From Leptospirales bacterium (GTDB lineage: Bacteria; Spirochaetota; Leptospiria; Leptospirales; Leptonemataceae), in assembly GCA_016788865.1 (NCBI GenBank), contig JAEUSB010000104.1:49610-113609 (forward strand): a stretch of DNA of 64,000 nt, in the 5' to 3' direction. Below, piece after piece: positions 43,975-56,450 of this stretch. Each line of letters opens with the position of its first letter. Positions within the stretch are counted from its first letter, which is position 1. The position numbers and the translations under genes were made by a program. Below the pieces are notes generated by a model. It was given only the letters and a program-made list of their open reading frames with translations. It was not told the DNA's origin and did no database searches.

Positions 43975-44901
43975 TTACTTTCTGGACTGAAATTCCGCGT
44001 AGGCCTTCTCCAGACCTTCACGGAGCTCAACACTGTGGCGCCAGCCCATTTTATGAAGCCTTGAAACATCAAGAAGCTTGCGCGGAGTCCCATCCGGACG
44101 AGTAACATCAAACGTTAGGCGCCCTTTGTAGCCCACAACTTCGGTGATTGTCTGTGCCAGTTCGCGAATCGAAACCTCAATCCCGGAACCTACATTAACA
44201 ATCTCCCCATCGTCGTAGTTCTGCATTAGAAATACACATGCTCGCGCCAGATCGTCTGAAAACAGGAACTCACGTAACGGTTGACCGGTACCCCAGATTG
44301 TAACCTCTTCCGCGCCTTCGAGCTTTGCTGCATGAATCCTACGAATCAAAGCCGGAATCACGTGCGAGTTCTCAGGATGGTAGTTATCGCCGGGCCCATA
44401 CAGGTTGGTCGGCATCACGGAAATATATTTGGTTCCGTACTGACGATTGTAGCTCTGACACATTATGATGCCGGCGATTTTGGCAACCGCGTATGGCTCG
44501 TTTGTGGGCTCAAGCTTACCGTTGAGCAATTCGGATTCGCTCATGGGTTGGTTTGCAAACTTGGGATAGATGCAAGAAGAACCCAGAAACAGTAACTTCT
44601 TTACACCGACTGCATAGGAAGCCGCGATGATGTTATTCTGAATTTGTAGATTTGAATATATAAACTCTGCCGGGTAGGTGTTGTTCGCATGAATTCCTCC
44701 CACACGGGCCGCGGCGAGAAACACGTATTCAGGACGTTCGGCCTGAAAGAAGGCGTTCACTGCCACTTGATCCGTTAGATCCAGCTCCGCATGTGTTTTC
44801 CCCACGATATTCTGAAAGCCCTGTTCGCGCAGTACGCGACACAATGCTGAGCCAACCAGGCCCCGATGGCCGGCGACGTAGATTTTACTTTGTTTTTCCA
44901 A
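43975..44901 (-). CDS. fcl: GDP-L-fucose synthase
   Basis: 308 residues. [14 protein letters not shown] is the NADP site; SSCIYPK, the catalytic [10 protein letters not shown] (Tyr/Lys) and [21 protein letters not shown] are diagnostic for Fcl/WcaG. It epimerises and reduces GDP-4-keto-6-deoxymannose to GDP-L-fucose. The GT11 fucosyltransferase at 601-1452 is the obvious consumer. The dehydratase Gmd is not in the window. TTG start at 44901 after GAGGAAT. Confidence 0.94.
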   Translation of the reverse strand: MEKQSKIYVAGHRGLVGSALCRVLREQGFQNIVGKTHAELDLTDQVAVNAFFQAERPEYVFLAAARVGGIHANNTYPAEFIYSNLQIQNNIIAASYAVGVKKLLFLGSSCIYPKFANQPMSESELLNGKLEPTNEPYAVAKIAGIIMCQSYNRQYGTKYISVMPTNLYGPGDNYHPENSHVIPALIRRIHAAKLEGAEEVTIWGTGQPLREFLFSDDLARACVFLMQNYDDGEIVNVGSGIEVSIRELAQTITEVVGYKGRLTFDVTRPDGTPRKLLDVSRLHKMGWRHSVELREGLEKAYAEFQSRK

Positions 44902-44918
44902 GCAATTCCTCGCGGCGA

Positions 44919-45959
44919 TTAGCTCGCGTATTTCTTTGCGTATTCATCAAGACCAATTTGCTTGATCTTGCTCGCCTGACCGGCGCACCAGAATTTCTTA
45001 AAACGATCGAGGCAGACATCTTCCATATACTTCATGGCTGGCTTCAAGAAATATCTGGGATCGAATTCTTCTGGTTTCTTTGACGCAGCTTCGCGAACAG
45101 CGGCGATCCACGCCAGGCGCAAATCCGTATCAATATTTACTTTCCGAACACCGCTCTTGATGCCTTTCTGAATCTCTTCGACGGGCACGCCGTAGGTTTC
45201 CGGAATCTTTCCGCCAGTTTTGTTGATTGTCTCAAGGTATTCTTGAGGCACGCTCGACGATCCATGCATTACCAGATGCGTGTTTGGAATTCGTTTGTGA
45301 ATCTCTTCAATGCGAGAGATGACCAGGACTTCCCCGGTAGGCTTGCGCTTGAATTTGTAGGCGCCATGGCTGGTCCCGATTGCAACGGCCAATGCATCCA
45401 CATTGGTGCGCTTCACGAAATCCTCTGCTTCTTTTGGGTCTGTTAGCAATTGCTCGCGCGTAAGCTTACCTTCCGCCCCGTGCCCATCTTCCTTATCACC
45501 CATCATGGTCTCAAGTGAACCCAGACAACCGAGCTCTCCTTCTACGCTCACTCCAATTGAGTGCGCAACCTTAACAACTGCAGCAGTAACGTCTGAGTTG
45601 TAATCAAAATCAGCCGGAGTCTTTGCATCCTCTTTCAAGGAACCGTCCATCATTACACTGGTGAAGCCGTTTCGAATTGCAGAAAAACAAGTAGCCGGAC
45701 TATTTCCATGATCCTGGTGCAGAGCGATTGGAATCTGCGGATAAGACTCCACAGCCCCGAGAATCAGGTGTCGAATAAAATGCTCCCCTGCATAGGCGCG
45801 AGCCCCGCGCGAAACCTGGAGAATCACCGGGCTGTCCGCGGCAACGGCAGCCTTCATTATCGCAAGCACTTGCTCAAGATTGTTCACATTGAAGGCGGGA
45901 ATGCCGTAGTCATTTTCTGCGGCATGATCGAGCAAAAGTCTCATAGGTACAAGAGCCAT
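44919..45959 (-). CDS. fba: Class II fructose-bisphosphate aldolase
   Basis: 346 residues. [21 protein letters not shown] (zinc ligand), [31 protein letters not shown] and [12 protein letters not shown] are the class II aldolase signature series; the length belongs to the longer type IIB group. A central glycolysis/gluconeogenesis enzyme, odd in the middle of a polysaccharide operon. It may be the cell's housekeeping aldolase carried by the operon, or a paralogue supplying hexose phosphate. ATG with AAAGGA upstream. Confidence 0.93.
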   Translation of the reverse strand: MALVPMRLLLDHAAENDYGIPAFNVNNLEQVLAIMKAAVAADSPVILQVSRGARAYAGEHFIRHLILGAVESYPQIPIALHQDHGNSPATCFSAIRNGFTSVMMDGSLKEDAKTPADFDYNSDVTAAVVKVAHSIGVSVEGELGCLGSLETMMGDKEDGHGAEGKLTREQLLTDPKEAEDFVKRTNVDALAVAIGTSHGAYKFKRKPTGEVLVISRIEEIHKRIPNTHLVMHGSSSVPQEYLETINKTGGKIPETYGVPVEEIQKGIKSGVRKVNIDTDLRLAWIAAVREAASKKPEEFDPRYFLKPAMKYMEDVCLDRFKKFWCAGQASKIKQIGLDEYAKKYAS

Positions 45960-45962
45960 ATT

Positions 45963-46496
45963 CTATCCTTTCTCCAGTGCTATTATGTAGTCTGCTGCAT
46001 CTTGAAAATTCTGCGCCGTATACACAAGGTTTTTTGGAGGAACCTGGGCGCCCATGTCGGCCGTTCCAAGCAGGATTCCGCGGACCCCTGAGGATTCCGC
46101 CGCTGCGATGTCTCGAAGCTTATCGCCGATTGCAAAGCACTCGGCGGGATTTGCGCGGAACTCCCGAAAGAATTCCAGAAATAGGCCGGGACGCGGCTTG
46201 CGACATTCACACATGATTGGCTCGCCATGTGGGCAAATGTAGAATTTACGAATGGTCAGACCATCATGGGCGAGCAATCGAGAAATTCGATCATTCACCG
46301 CTCTGAGTTGATCCTGTGAAATGAGGCCCCGGGCCACACCGGATTGGTTTGTCATGACAAAGAATTCGAACCCGGCATTCCGCAACGCTGCGAGACCCGA
46401 AACCACACCGGGCTTCAGGATCACCTTTTCGGGATCATTGAGATAGCCGGGATCTTCATTCAAAGTCTCGTCTCGATCGAGCAAAATGGCCTTCAT
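45963..46496 (-). CDS. gmhB: D-glycero-D-manno-heptose-1,7-bisphosphate phosphatase-like HAD protein
   Basis: 177 residues. HAD motif I is LLDRDETLN (Asp7, Asp9; the family usually has Gly where Glu10 stands). TNQSGVARG is motif II, and the zinc site is CPHGEPIMCECRKPRPG (Cys88, His90, Cys96, Cys98). GmhB removes the C-7 phosphate from heptose bisphosphate for LPS core or surface heptose. HisB-like histidinol phosphatases share the fold, but context favours GmhB. It is the first gene after the regulator; other heptose genes are not in the window. Confidence 0.88.
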   Translation of the reverse strand: MKAILLDRDETLNEDPGYLNDPEKVILKPGVVSGLAALRNAGFEFFVMTNQSGVARGLISQDQLRAVNDRISRLLAHDGLTIRKFYICPHGEPIMCECRKPRPGLFLEFFREFRANPAECFAIGDKLRDIAAAESSGVRGILLGTADMGAQVPPKNLVYTAQNFQDAADYIIALEKG

Positions 46497-46502
46497 CTCA
46501 GC

Positions 46503-47030
46503 TCACTCAAGCACGTACTGGAAATTGAATCCAGCCGGCTTCTCCGGACCAACCTCAGCCGAGCATACCAGACAGAGGCCTTTCCCATCTACAGGAAGCA
46601 TTTCCATCGACTGACAAACCGTGTATTCACGACCCATCTCCCGCAGAGTTTCCTCTGCAAGGTTGGGAACTTCGCCGACCCCGAGGATGAAGACAGGGCA
46701 GCTGCTGGCATGCTCATCGACGAGCTGGCGAATACGGGCTCGCACCCTGGTGATATAACGAATGGAAGTGGTCACATAGTCGTATGAACGCTTGAGCTTT
46801 TCGGCAAAGCCCGTTGGTGTAAGCATATAGCTCAGCGTGCGACCGTTCAGGGTTACAACCTTGATCAGCCCCTTTTTTACGAGGCGGCGGATCAGCAGGT
46901 TGGTCATGCCCAGCGAAAGCCCGGCTTCTTTTGCCAGGTTACGCTGATTGACGGTCTCGTTGGAGAGCGAGGCTATGAGCCTCGCTTCCCCATCGCTGAG
47001 TTCGGAGTGAATTTCGACAGAGTCTGACAT
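46503..47030 (-). CDS. Winged-helix (MarR-like) transcriptional regulator
   Basis: 175 residues. The N-terminal half is a winged helix-turn-helix: SELSDGEARLIASLSNE, then NQRNLAKEAGLSLGMTNLLIRRLVKKGLI as the recognition segment and a wing (VTLNGRTLSYMLTPTG). The C-terminal 80 residues hold several cysteines (in SCPVFILGVGEVPNLAEE and GLCLVCSAEVG) and resemble no catalytic site I recognise. It heads the 47-kb gene run, as MarR-type genes head rfb loci in Leptospira. The 25-bp dyad 83 bases upstream is its likely operator. ATG at 47030. Confidence 0.85.
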   Translation of the reverse strand: MSDSVEIHSELSDGEARLIASLSNETVNQRNLAKEAGLSLGMTNLLIRRLVKKGLIKVVTLNGRTLSYMLTPTGFAEKLKRSYDYVTTSIRYITRVRARIRQLVDEHASSCPVFILGVGEVPNLAEETLREMGREYTVCQSMEMLPVDGKGLCLVCSAEVGPEKPAGFNFQYVLE

Positions 47031-47112
47031 GGTTTGGACCCAGCTTCGCCAGGTGAGTCCCAGGAGGAGAGCGAACAGTCAGGTTCGGAGCCAAAGGAGG
47101 CCTCGTCAATCG

Positions 47113-47137
47113 CAATTGTTCAAAGATTGAACAATTG
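47113..47137. promoter_or_regulatory. Perfect 11-bp inverted repeat, candidate operator of the polysaccharide operon
   Basis: The arm CAATTGTTCAA is followed by the spacer AGA and then the exact reverse complement TTGAACAATTG. A 25-bp dyad of this quality in a 131-base gap, 83 bases upstream of the regulator's ATG, is what an autoregulatory winged-helix dimer site looks like. TTGAAC and TTGACC hexamers within and beside it could serve as -35 elements on the minus strand, but I see no good -10. No T-run follows, so it is not an intrinsic terminator. Confidence 0.7.
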
Positions 47138-47161
47138 ACCGGGGATCATTTGAAGGGGTTA

Positions 47162-48106
47162 CTACGGGCTCAGATGGCGTTTTAGCCCTTGAATGGCCGA
47201 TCGCCCCATAGCCAGGACCGCCTCGAGAGCGTTGCCCCCAATGTGCGGCGTGGCCAGGAGATTCGGGAGAGCAAGGAAAGACAGATCGGTCGGTGGCTCA
47301 GACTCAAAAACGTCCAGTGCCGCACCAGCAATAGCAGCTCCAGGAGCGCGTCCCAGACCGGCCAGGAGGGCTTCCTTTAGCGCCCGGCCATCCACAACAG
47401 AACCACGGCTGGTATTTATTAGAAGAGAATGATCCTGCATGATTTCAAACTGCGGCGCGCCAATCATGTGGCTGGTCGCAGCTGTCAGCGGCACATGAAG
47501 GGTAACAATGTCCGATTCTCTGAGCACGTCTTGAAACCCAACCTGCCGCGCCCCGAAGTCTGCGGCAATTCTGGATCGATCTTCAATGTCACAGACGAGA
47601 ACTCTGCATTCAAAGGGTCGAAGGAGGAGCAAAAGATCCTGTCCTATTGCGCCGCAGCCAATGATGCCCACGGTTCGGCCACGCAACAATCGACCTCCTT
47701 CCTTGGTCCAGATTCCCTGTTTCAGATCGGCTGAGGTCCGGTGTACATTGTGAACCAGCGCCAGCATGAAGGATAGGGCCAGCTCAGAAACAGAGCGGCG
47801 GTTTACGCCTGGCTCAAAAGACAGGATTCTGCCAGCGGACTTGAGATACTCCACGTCGATGGAATCAAGACCAACGCCGTACTTTGCGAAGACGCGCACT
47901 TCTGGAAGGGCGTCTACCACAGTCGAAGTGATGGGCTCGGTCCCAACAACGATTGCGTTGAACCCCCGAGCAAACTCCACTACGTCGGATTCCGTCATCT
48001 TGCGTCCTGTTTCGTTGAATTTTACATCAGGGAAACTTTCGAGCAGTTCACTGCGCAACTGCGAGTTCTTTGAGAACGAAACCGAAGTTACGCAAACGCG
48101 GGCCAT
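47162..48106 (-). CDS. D-isomer-specific 2-hydroxyacid dehydrogenase (SerA-like)
   Basis: 314 residues from ATG at 48106 (MARVCVTSVSF); a TTG six codons upstream is the alternative. The NAD site is GIIGCGAIGQDL; catalytic Arg is in LINTSRGSVVD, Glu in ALDVFESEPP and His in ATPHIGGNALEAV. Phosphoglycerate dehydrogenase-like, but without a C-terminal ACT domain. Oxidises or reduces a 2-hydroxyacid; the substrate could be 3-phosphoglycerate or a sugar acid. It reads toward the operon but is separated from it by the 131-base regulatory gap. Confidence 0.88.
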   Translation of the reverse strand: MARVCVTSVSFSKNSQLRSELLESFPDVKFNETGRKMTESDVVEFARGFNAIVVGTEPITSTVVDALPEVRVFAKYGVGLDSIDVEYLKSAGRILSFEPGVNRRSVSELALSFMLALVHNVHRTSADLKQGIWTKEGGRLLRGRTVGIIGCGAIGQDLLLLLRPFECRVLVCDIEDRSRIAADFGARQVGFQDVLRESDIVTLHVPLTAATSHMIGAPQFEIMQDHSLLINTSRGSVVDGRALKEALLAGLGRAPGAAIAGAALDVFESEPPTDLSFLALPNLLATPHIGGNALEAVLAMGRSAIQGLKRHLSP

Positions 48107-48198
48107 GAAACATGGAATCCGCAAATTGCTCTGCCGGTCAACTCAGTCCGAGCCCACTCTAAAAACTGCTTCCCGAATTACTAAACGTTTGTTTCTAT

Positions 48199-52269
<4,071 letters not shown>

Positions 52270-52317
52270 GCCACACCTGGCCTGTCGCAGAGCTTGCCAC
52301 CAGTGAGACACGGCTAT

Positions 52318-53049
52318 TCAATCCATGTCAACTTTGAAGCGTTTGCAAAATGCAACTATCCTTTCGGGATCAGTCTGCTTGAAAAATGCACCGCTAAAGA
52401 CGAAAGCATCTTCCCGAACTTTTGAATTATGCACAATGATTGAGACGATTTCTTCCAGATATTGAGTGGTTCGAAACTCGTACGCCATCTCAAGCGAGAC
52501 CTCCACGCAGATTTGATTCAATTTGGGTGCAGCTGCAAGATACTGACTCGCTCTCTCAAATACAACCTTGACAGGATTCTTCAACGGACATCCCGAAAGC
52601 TGAAGAATCATAGTATGCGAGTCCGGGGTACTGACGTGTACCTCGAACGGGTACTGTTTCTTATCGAAAAGTTGCGCCGCAGTCAGGCCCAGTGAAGTCG
52701 AAACCTTATCAATCAACTGAATGTTTGTAAATGGCTTCGCGAGGTAAGCGGTGGCTCCCGCTTGACCGGCGCGAACAACATTGTTTTTGTCAGACAATGC
52801 AGTGAGCATGATTATGGGAGTTTTCTCGACCAGATTGCGTGCCTTTTCAAGAACCTGGAACCCGTCCGCATACGGCAGCATGATGTCACACAGAATCACA
52901 TCATACGGGTGATTTCTTATCTGATTTTGTCCCACATGACCATCCTTTGCAATCGTCACGTGAAAGTTGTAACGGTGCAGAGTTTCCTCTACCAGCTGCT
53001 GTGTTAAAGGATCGTCTTCAACGATCAGGCAATCGAAAATAGTCTTCAA
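52318..53049 (-). CDS. Response regulator with receiver domain and unknown C-terminal domain
   Basis: 243 residues. The receiver domain covers 1-125: acidic pocket Glu11/Asp12/Asp13, phosphoacceptor Asp55 in VILCDIMLPYADG, Thr83 and Lys105 in LAKPF. Residues about 130-243 form no DNA-binding, GGDEF or PilZ domain I recognise; they contain VHVSTPDSHTMILQLSGCPLKNP and a conserved-looking helical end. The start is TTG at 53049 after GAGG, twelve bases behind the histidine kinase gene, which is its likely partner. Confidence 0.86.
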   Translation of the reverse strand: MKTIFDCLIVEDDPLTQQLVEETLHRYNFHVTIAKDGHVGQNQIRNHPYDVILCDIMLPYADGFQVLEKARNLVEKTPIIMLTALSDKNNVVRAGQAGATAYLAKPFTNIQLIDKVSTSLGLTAAQLFDKKQYPFEVHVSTPDSHTMILQLSGCPLKNPVKVVFERASQYLAAAPKLNQICVEVSLEMAYEFRTTQYLEEIVSIIVHNSKVREDAFVFSGAFFKQTDPERIVAFCKRFKVDMD

Positions 53050-53060
53050 GAGGACCTCAA

Positions 53061-54275
53061 TTAGCCAACGGGACAGATGAAGTGCACGCTGGCACCCGGT
53101 GAAACTTCATCGATTGTTATCTCCCCCTGGTGAAGTCTGGCGAGTCTATTGGCAAGCGCAAGTCCTAGACGCAAACCGTTAGGCCCTTTTGCCAGTGTTC
53201 CTTGACCAACAAATGCCTCAAGAATGCTTGCTCGAAGGTCCGGTGCAATTCCAATCCCGGTGTCACGTACACAAAAATCCAGCGTGCGAAGGCCGGCTGA
53301 TTCAAAACTTCGCAGAGTCATTGTTACAGAACCAGATTCAGTAAACTGAATTGCATTTCTGACAAGTTGACCCAGGATATCCCTGACACAAAATGGATCC
53401 AGCCTTGCACTTGGTGGCACAGAAGTATCAATTTCGACGTTAAGCGTAACTCTCTTGGCCCTACTCTCTTCAGAGAACGTGTTTGCCACACTTTCCACGA
53501 TCTCCGCCGGATTTGTTGGCGCAAAGTCAAGAGCAACACCACCACTTTCCAGTCGGGAATAGTCGAGAACGTTACTGAGTAAACCGTTCAATCTTTCTGC
53601 GCTTGTCTGAATCAAAGAAACATAACGCAGCTGATCTTCATCCAGGCTGGTATCTGCCAGCAATGAGGTCATACCGATTACACCACTGAGCGGTGTGCGA
53701 AGTTCATGACTCACCAGAGCGAAAAACTCTGACCTTGCCCGGGCCGCAGAAGCGGAGTTATCCCGGGCGTTTCTGAGGGCGATGAGCTGCGAAGCCTGGC
53801 GCGAAAGAATCTCAAGGGCCCTTTTCTGTTCGGCTGTCAGAATTCTGGGAATACGGTCAATTACGCATAATGTGCCAAGTTTTTGACCATCCTGCGAACG
53901 GAGCTGAGAACCAGCATAGAATCGAATATTTGGATCTGCCGTCACAAGAGGGTTGTCGGCAAACCTGGGGTCCTGCGCCGCATCCTCCACCACAAACAAA
54001 TCATCTTGAAGGATTGCATGGGCACAAAATGAAATATCGCGCGGAGTTTCGGCGGCGGCCAGACCAACCCTTGCTTTGAACCATTGCCGTTCCCTGGCTA
54101 CAATGCTTAGCAGTGCGATTGGCGTTCCACAAATGGCAGAAGCAAGGGCTACGAGATCGTCGTATTCTGCTTCCGGAGGTGAATCAACAATGCCCGATTG
54201 ATCAAGCGCGTAGAGCCTGGGGATTTCATCTTGCGGAAGGGGGGCACTGAGCATCTTTTTAGCCGACGGGAGCAA
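53061..54275 (-). CDS. Soluble GAF-domain histidine kinase
   Basis: 404 residues, no membrane helices. The GAF domain spans about 25-165 (DDLVALASAICGTPIALLSIV, ISFCAHAIL, FYAGSQLRSQDGQKLGTLCVID). The HisKA H-box is VSHELRTPLSG with His190. The ATPase domain has LVRNAIQF (N-box), DTGIGIAPDL (G1) and a GLRLGLALANRLA G2 variant. The preferred start is TTG at 54275 with GAGG upstream; ATG at 54254 is possible. It senses an unknown cytoplasmic signal and probably phosphorylates the receiver protein encoded just downstream. Confidence 0.88.
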   Translation of the reverse strand: MLPSAKKMLSAPLPQDEIPRLYALDQSGIVDSPPEAEYDDLVALASAICGTPIALLSIVARERQWFKARVGLAAAETPRDISFCAHAILQDDLFVVEDAAQDPRFADNPLVTADPNIRFYAGSQLRSQDGQKLGTLCVIDRIPRILTAEQKRALEILSRQASQLIALRNARDNSASAARARSEFFALVSHELRTPLSGVIGMTSLLADTSLDEDQLRYVSLIQTSAERLNGLLSNVLDYSRLESGGVALDFAPTNPAEIVESVANTFSEESRAKRVTLNVEIDTSVPPSARLDPFCVRDILGQLVRNAIQFTESGSVTMTLRSFESAGLRTLDFCVRDTGIGIAPDLRASILEAFVGQGTLAKGPNGLRLGLALANRLARLHQGEITIDEVSPGASVHFICPVG

Positions 54276-54301
54276 TTCGCCTCAAGGTCACTCGTATTGA
54301 T

Positions 54302-56356
54302 TTGACAACGTTCTTGAAAGGCGTCAAGCTATTCTGGTACATGCCCAGGAAAACGACGCAAAACCTTTCGAGCCTGCATTTCATTCCAGCAATTGTCGCA
54401 GGAACGCTCATGACAATCGCCGTGCTGAATTGGATCGGTTGGAAGTTTGAAATTTACCAGTTGAAATCGGTTGTAAAGAACCTGTCCTCAATGAAAGCCA
54501 ATACCGCCCTGTGCTTCTTTGCCTGCGGCCTCTGGATGTTGATCAAACTTCGCGACAAAGCAATGATTCTCGGACGGATACTGGCCATGGTACCATTGCT
54601 GGTTGGCGGTCTCACATTGGTGCAATATGCGCTTGGGATAAGTCTCGGCATCGATGAGTTCTTCTTCACGGATTCAACAACTCAATTCCCTCGTAGTCCA
54701 GGACGCATGGGCACCAATACGGCCACGAACTTCTTACTGATTGGCCTGGCCCTGCTCTTCCTCAGTGGCTCGTCGAAACGTTCAATCATAGTGGGTCAAC
54801 TCCTGCTATCCCCTGTTTTCTTGATTGGGTTCATCGCGCTCCTTGGATACGCCTATAGCCTTGAGAAGACACACGGGCTGGTCTCGTTTACGAGCATGGC
54901 GATCCACACGACGGCTTGTTTCCTGGTTCTTGTCCCCTCAATATGCCTTCTAACGCCAAGGAGGGGCCTGGTACGATTGCTCGGCCGAACGGCGCAATCG
55001 AGACTGCTGTCGCGGCTATTCCTCCCTCCGCTGCTGGTGGCACCGCTGCTGCTCAGCTATGTCCGCTCCCGCGCCGAACGGGCGGAAATGTTCGCGCCCG
55101 AAATTGGAATAGCTCTGATGATGGCCATCTCCACGGCGATAAGCTTTGTCGTGGCCCTGATAGCAATTCGACTCATGAATCAACACCTACAACTCACGAG
55201 ACAAACCTACTGGGCCAACCGCAAACGCGATGCCATCAGACTGGAGCGGGAAAACGCCGACATCGAGGAGAAGGCACGCGCAGAATTCCTTGCGATGGTG
55301 AGCCATGATATTAGAACACCGTTAAACGGCATTCTGGGCCTGGCCGATCTACTGCAAGATACAAGACTGGATGAGAAACAAAGAGACTGGATTCGTTCGC
55401 TCCGTGGAAGCGGCCAGATCTTGATGACACTGGTCAATGATTTTCTTGATTTCTCTAAAATGGAAGCCGGTCGTTTCACTCTGACAATTGAGCCGTTTGA
55501 GTTGGAATCCACTATCGCTGATCTGGCATCCCTTTACTACGGAATGGCTGAACCCAAAAAGATAGCTCTGACAGTCCCACAGACTGGCCAGGCAAAGTGG
55601 TTGATGGGGGATGCCGTTCGAATCCGACAGATTGTAGGCAACCTGCTCTCTAACGCAATTAAGTTCACTGACAAAGGAAGCGTGACACTTCGTTATGAAT
55701 TGCGTTCACAAAAAGAGAATCCTCTCCTTGTGATTGCTGTTATCGATTCCGGTTCCGGCATATCAGACGAGGCGCGCTCAACCCTGTTTCAGGCCTATGC
55801 GCCAACAAACGCAGGCCGCAGCGGAGGCTCGGGCCTTGGCCTTGCGATTTCGCGCTCTCTTGCTCGCGCTATGGGCGGTGAAGTTGAGCTTGTTCGCAGC
55901 GATAAGAATGGAACCGAGTTTCGCTTTAGCGCAAACCTGCCGTTTGCTGATCCGCCAAAACCTGCGGATTTGCCCAGGGAAGACGGAACTACAAAGAATG
56001 TAAGAGTGCTTGTTGCCGAGGACAACGAAGTGAATCAGACGGTGATTCAGGGCTATCTGAAGAAGCTGGGAATTTCACCCGTATTTGCAAACGACGGGCA
56101 GCAAGCGTTGCAGATGATGGAAGCCACACAATACGATTTGATTTTTATGGACGTGCACATGCCCGTGCTCGGGGGTATCGAGACCACAAAGCTTCTGCGC
56201 ACCAAACCCTTTGGCCAGAAAGCCGTAATCATCGCACTGACCGCGAACGCCTTCAGCGAGGACATTCGTAAATGCAAGGAAGCCGGGATGAATGATTTTC
56301 TAACCAAACCCGTGCGCTTGACCGAACTGGAGACGATGCTAAAGAAGTGGACATAG
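54302..56356 (+). CDS. Membrane hybrid histidine kinase with receiver domain
   Basis: 684 residues. About eight hydrophobic helices between 28 and 292 form an integral sensor. Then come a coiled-coil (LERENADIEEKARAEFL), HisKA with His335 in VSHDIRTPLNG, HATPase (LLSNAIKF, DSGSGISDEA, GLGLAIS) and a C-terminal receiver domain from about 565 with phosphoacceptor Asp617 in FMDVHMPVLGG and LTANAF, FLTKP. It starts at TTG 54302 or ATG 54341. It is divergent from the GAF kinase, 26 bases apart, so both may share a control region. Signal unknown. Confidence 0.88.
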   Translation: MTTFLKGVKLFWYMPRKTTQNLSSLHFIPAIVAGTLMTIAVLNWIGWKFEIYQLKSVVKNLSSMKANTALCFFACGLWMLIKLRDKAMILGRILAMVPLLVGGLTLVQYALGISLGIDEFFFTDSTTQFPRSPGRMGTNTATNFLLIGLALLFLSGSSKRSIIVGQLLLSPVFLIGFIALLGYAYSLEKTHGLVSFTSMAIHTTACFLVLVPSICLLTPRRGLVRLLGRTAQSRLLSRLFLPPLLVAPLLLSYVRSRAERAEMFAPEIGIALMMAISTAISFVVALIAIRLMNQHLQLTRQTYWANRKRDAIRLERENADIEEKARAEFLAMVSHDIRTPLNGILGLADLLQDTRLDEKQRDWIRSLRGSGQILMTLVNDFLDFSKMEAGRFTLTIEPFELESTIADLASLYYGMAEPKKIALTVPQTGQAKWLMGDAVRIRQIVGNLLSNAIKFTDKGSVTLRYELRSQKENPLLVIAVIDSGSGISDEARSTLFQAYAPTNAGRSGGSGLGLAISRSLARAMGGEVELVRSDKNGTEFRFSANLPFADPPKPADLPREDGTTKNVRVLVAEDNEVNQTVIQGYLKKLGISPVFANDGQQALQMMEATQYDLIFMDVHMPVLGGIETTKLLRTKPFGQKAVIIALTANAFSEDIRKCKEAGMNDFLTKPVRLTELETMLKKWT

Positions 56357-56390
56357 AGTTCCGGGCTTGAGGCAGTTCCGGCCAGAGCCC

Positions 56391-56416
56391 AAAAAAACCC
56401 CCGCGCTATGCGGAGG
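56391..56416 (-). terminator. Intrinsic terminator downstream of katA
   Basis: Read on the minus strand, CCTCCGC pairs with GCGGGGG around a five-base loop (one G-T wobble), followed directly by seven T. It lies 35 bases beyond the catalase stop codon and is correctly oriented for the ank-katA transcript. On the plus strand it lacks a T-run, so it does not obviously terminate the hybrid kinase gene. Confidence 0.85.
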
Positions 56417-56450
56417 CTCTAACGGTGGAAATTTGAAACTCAGGCCAGAC

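Noticed and set aside
48183..48190. AAACGTTT palindrome between the dehydrogenase and Lhr genes
   Set aside because: Eight bases of symmetry only, no second copy nearby; not enough to call an operator.
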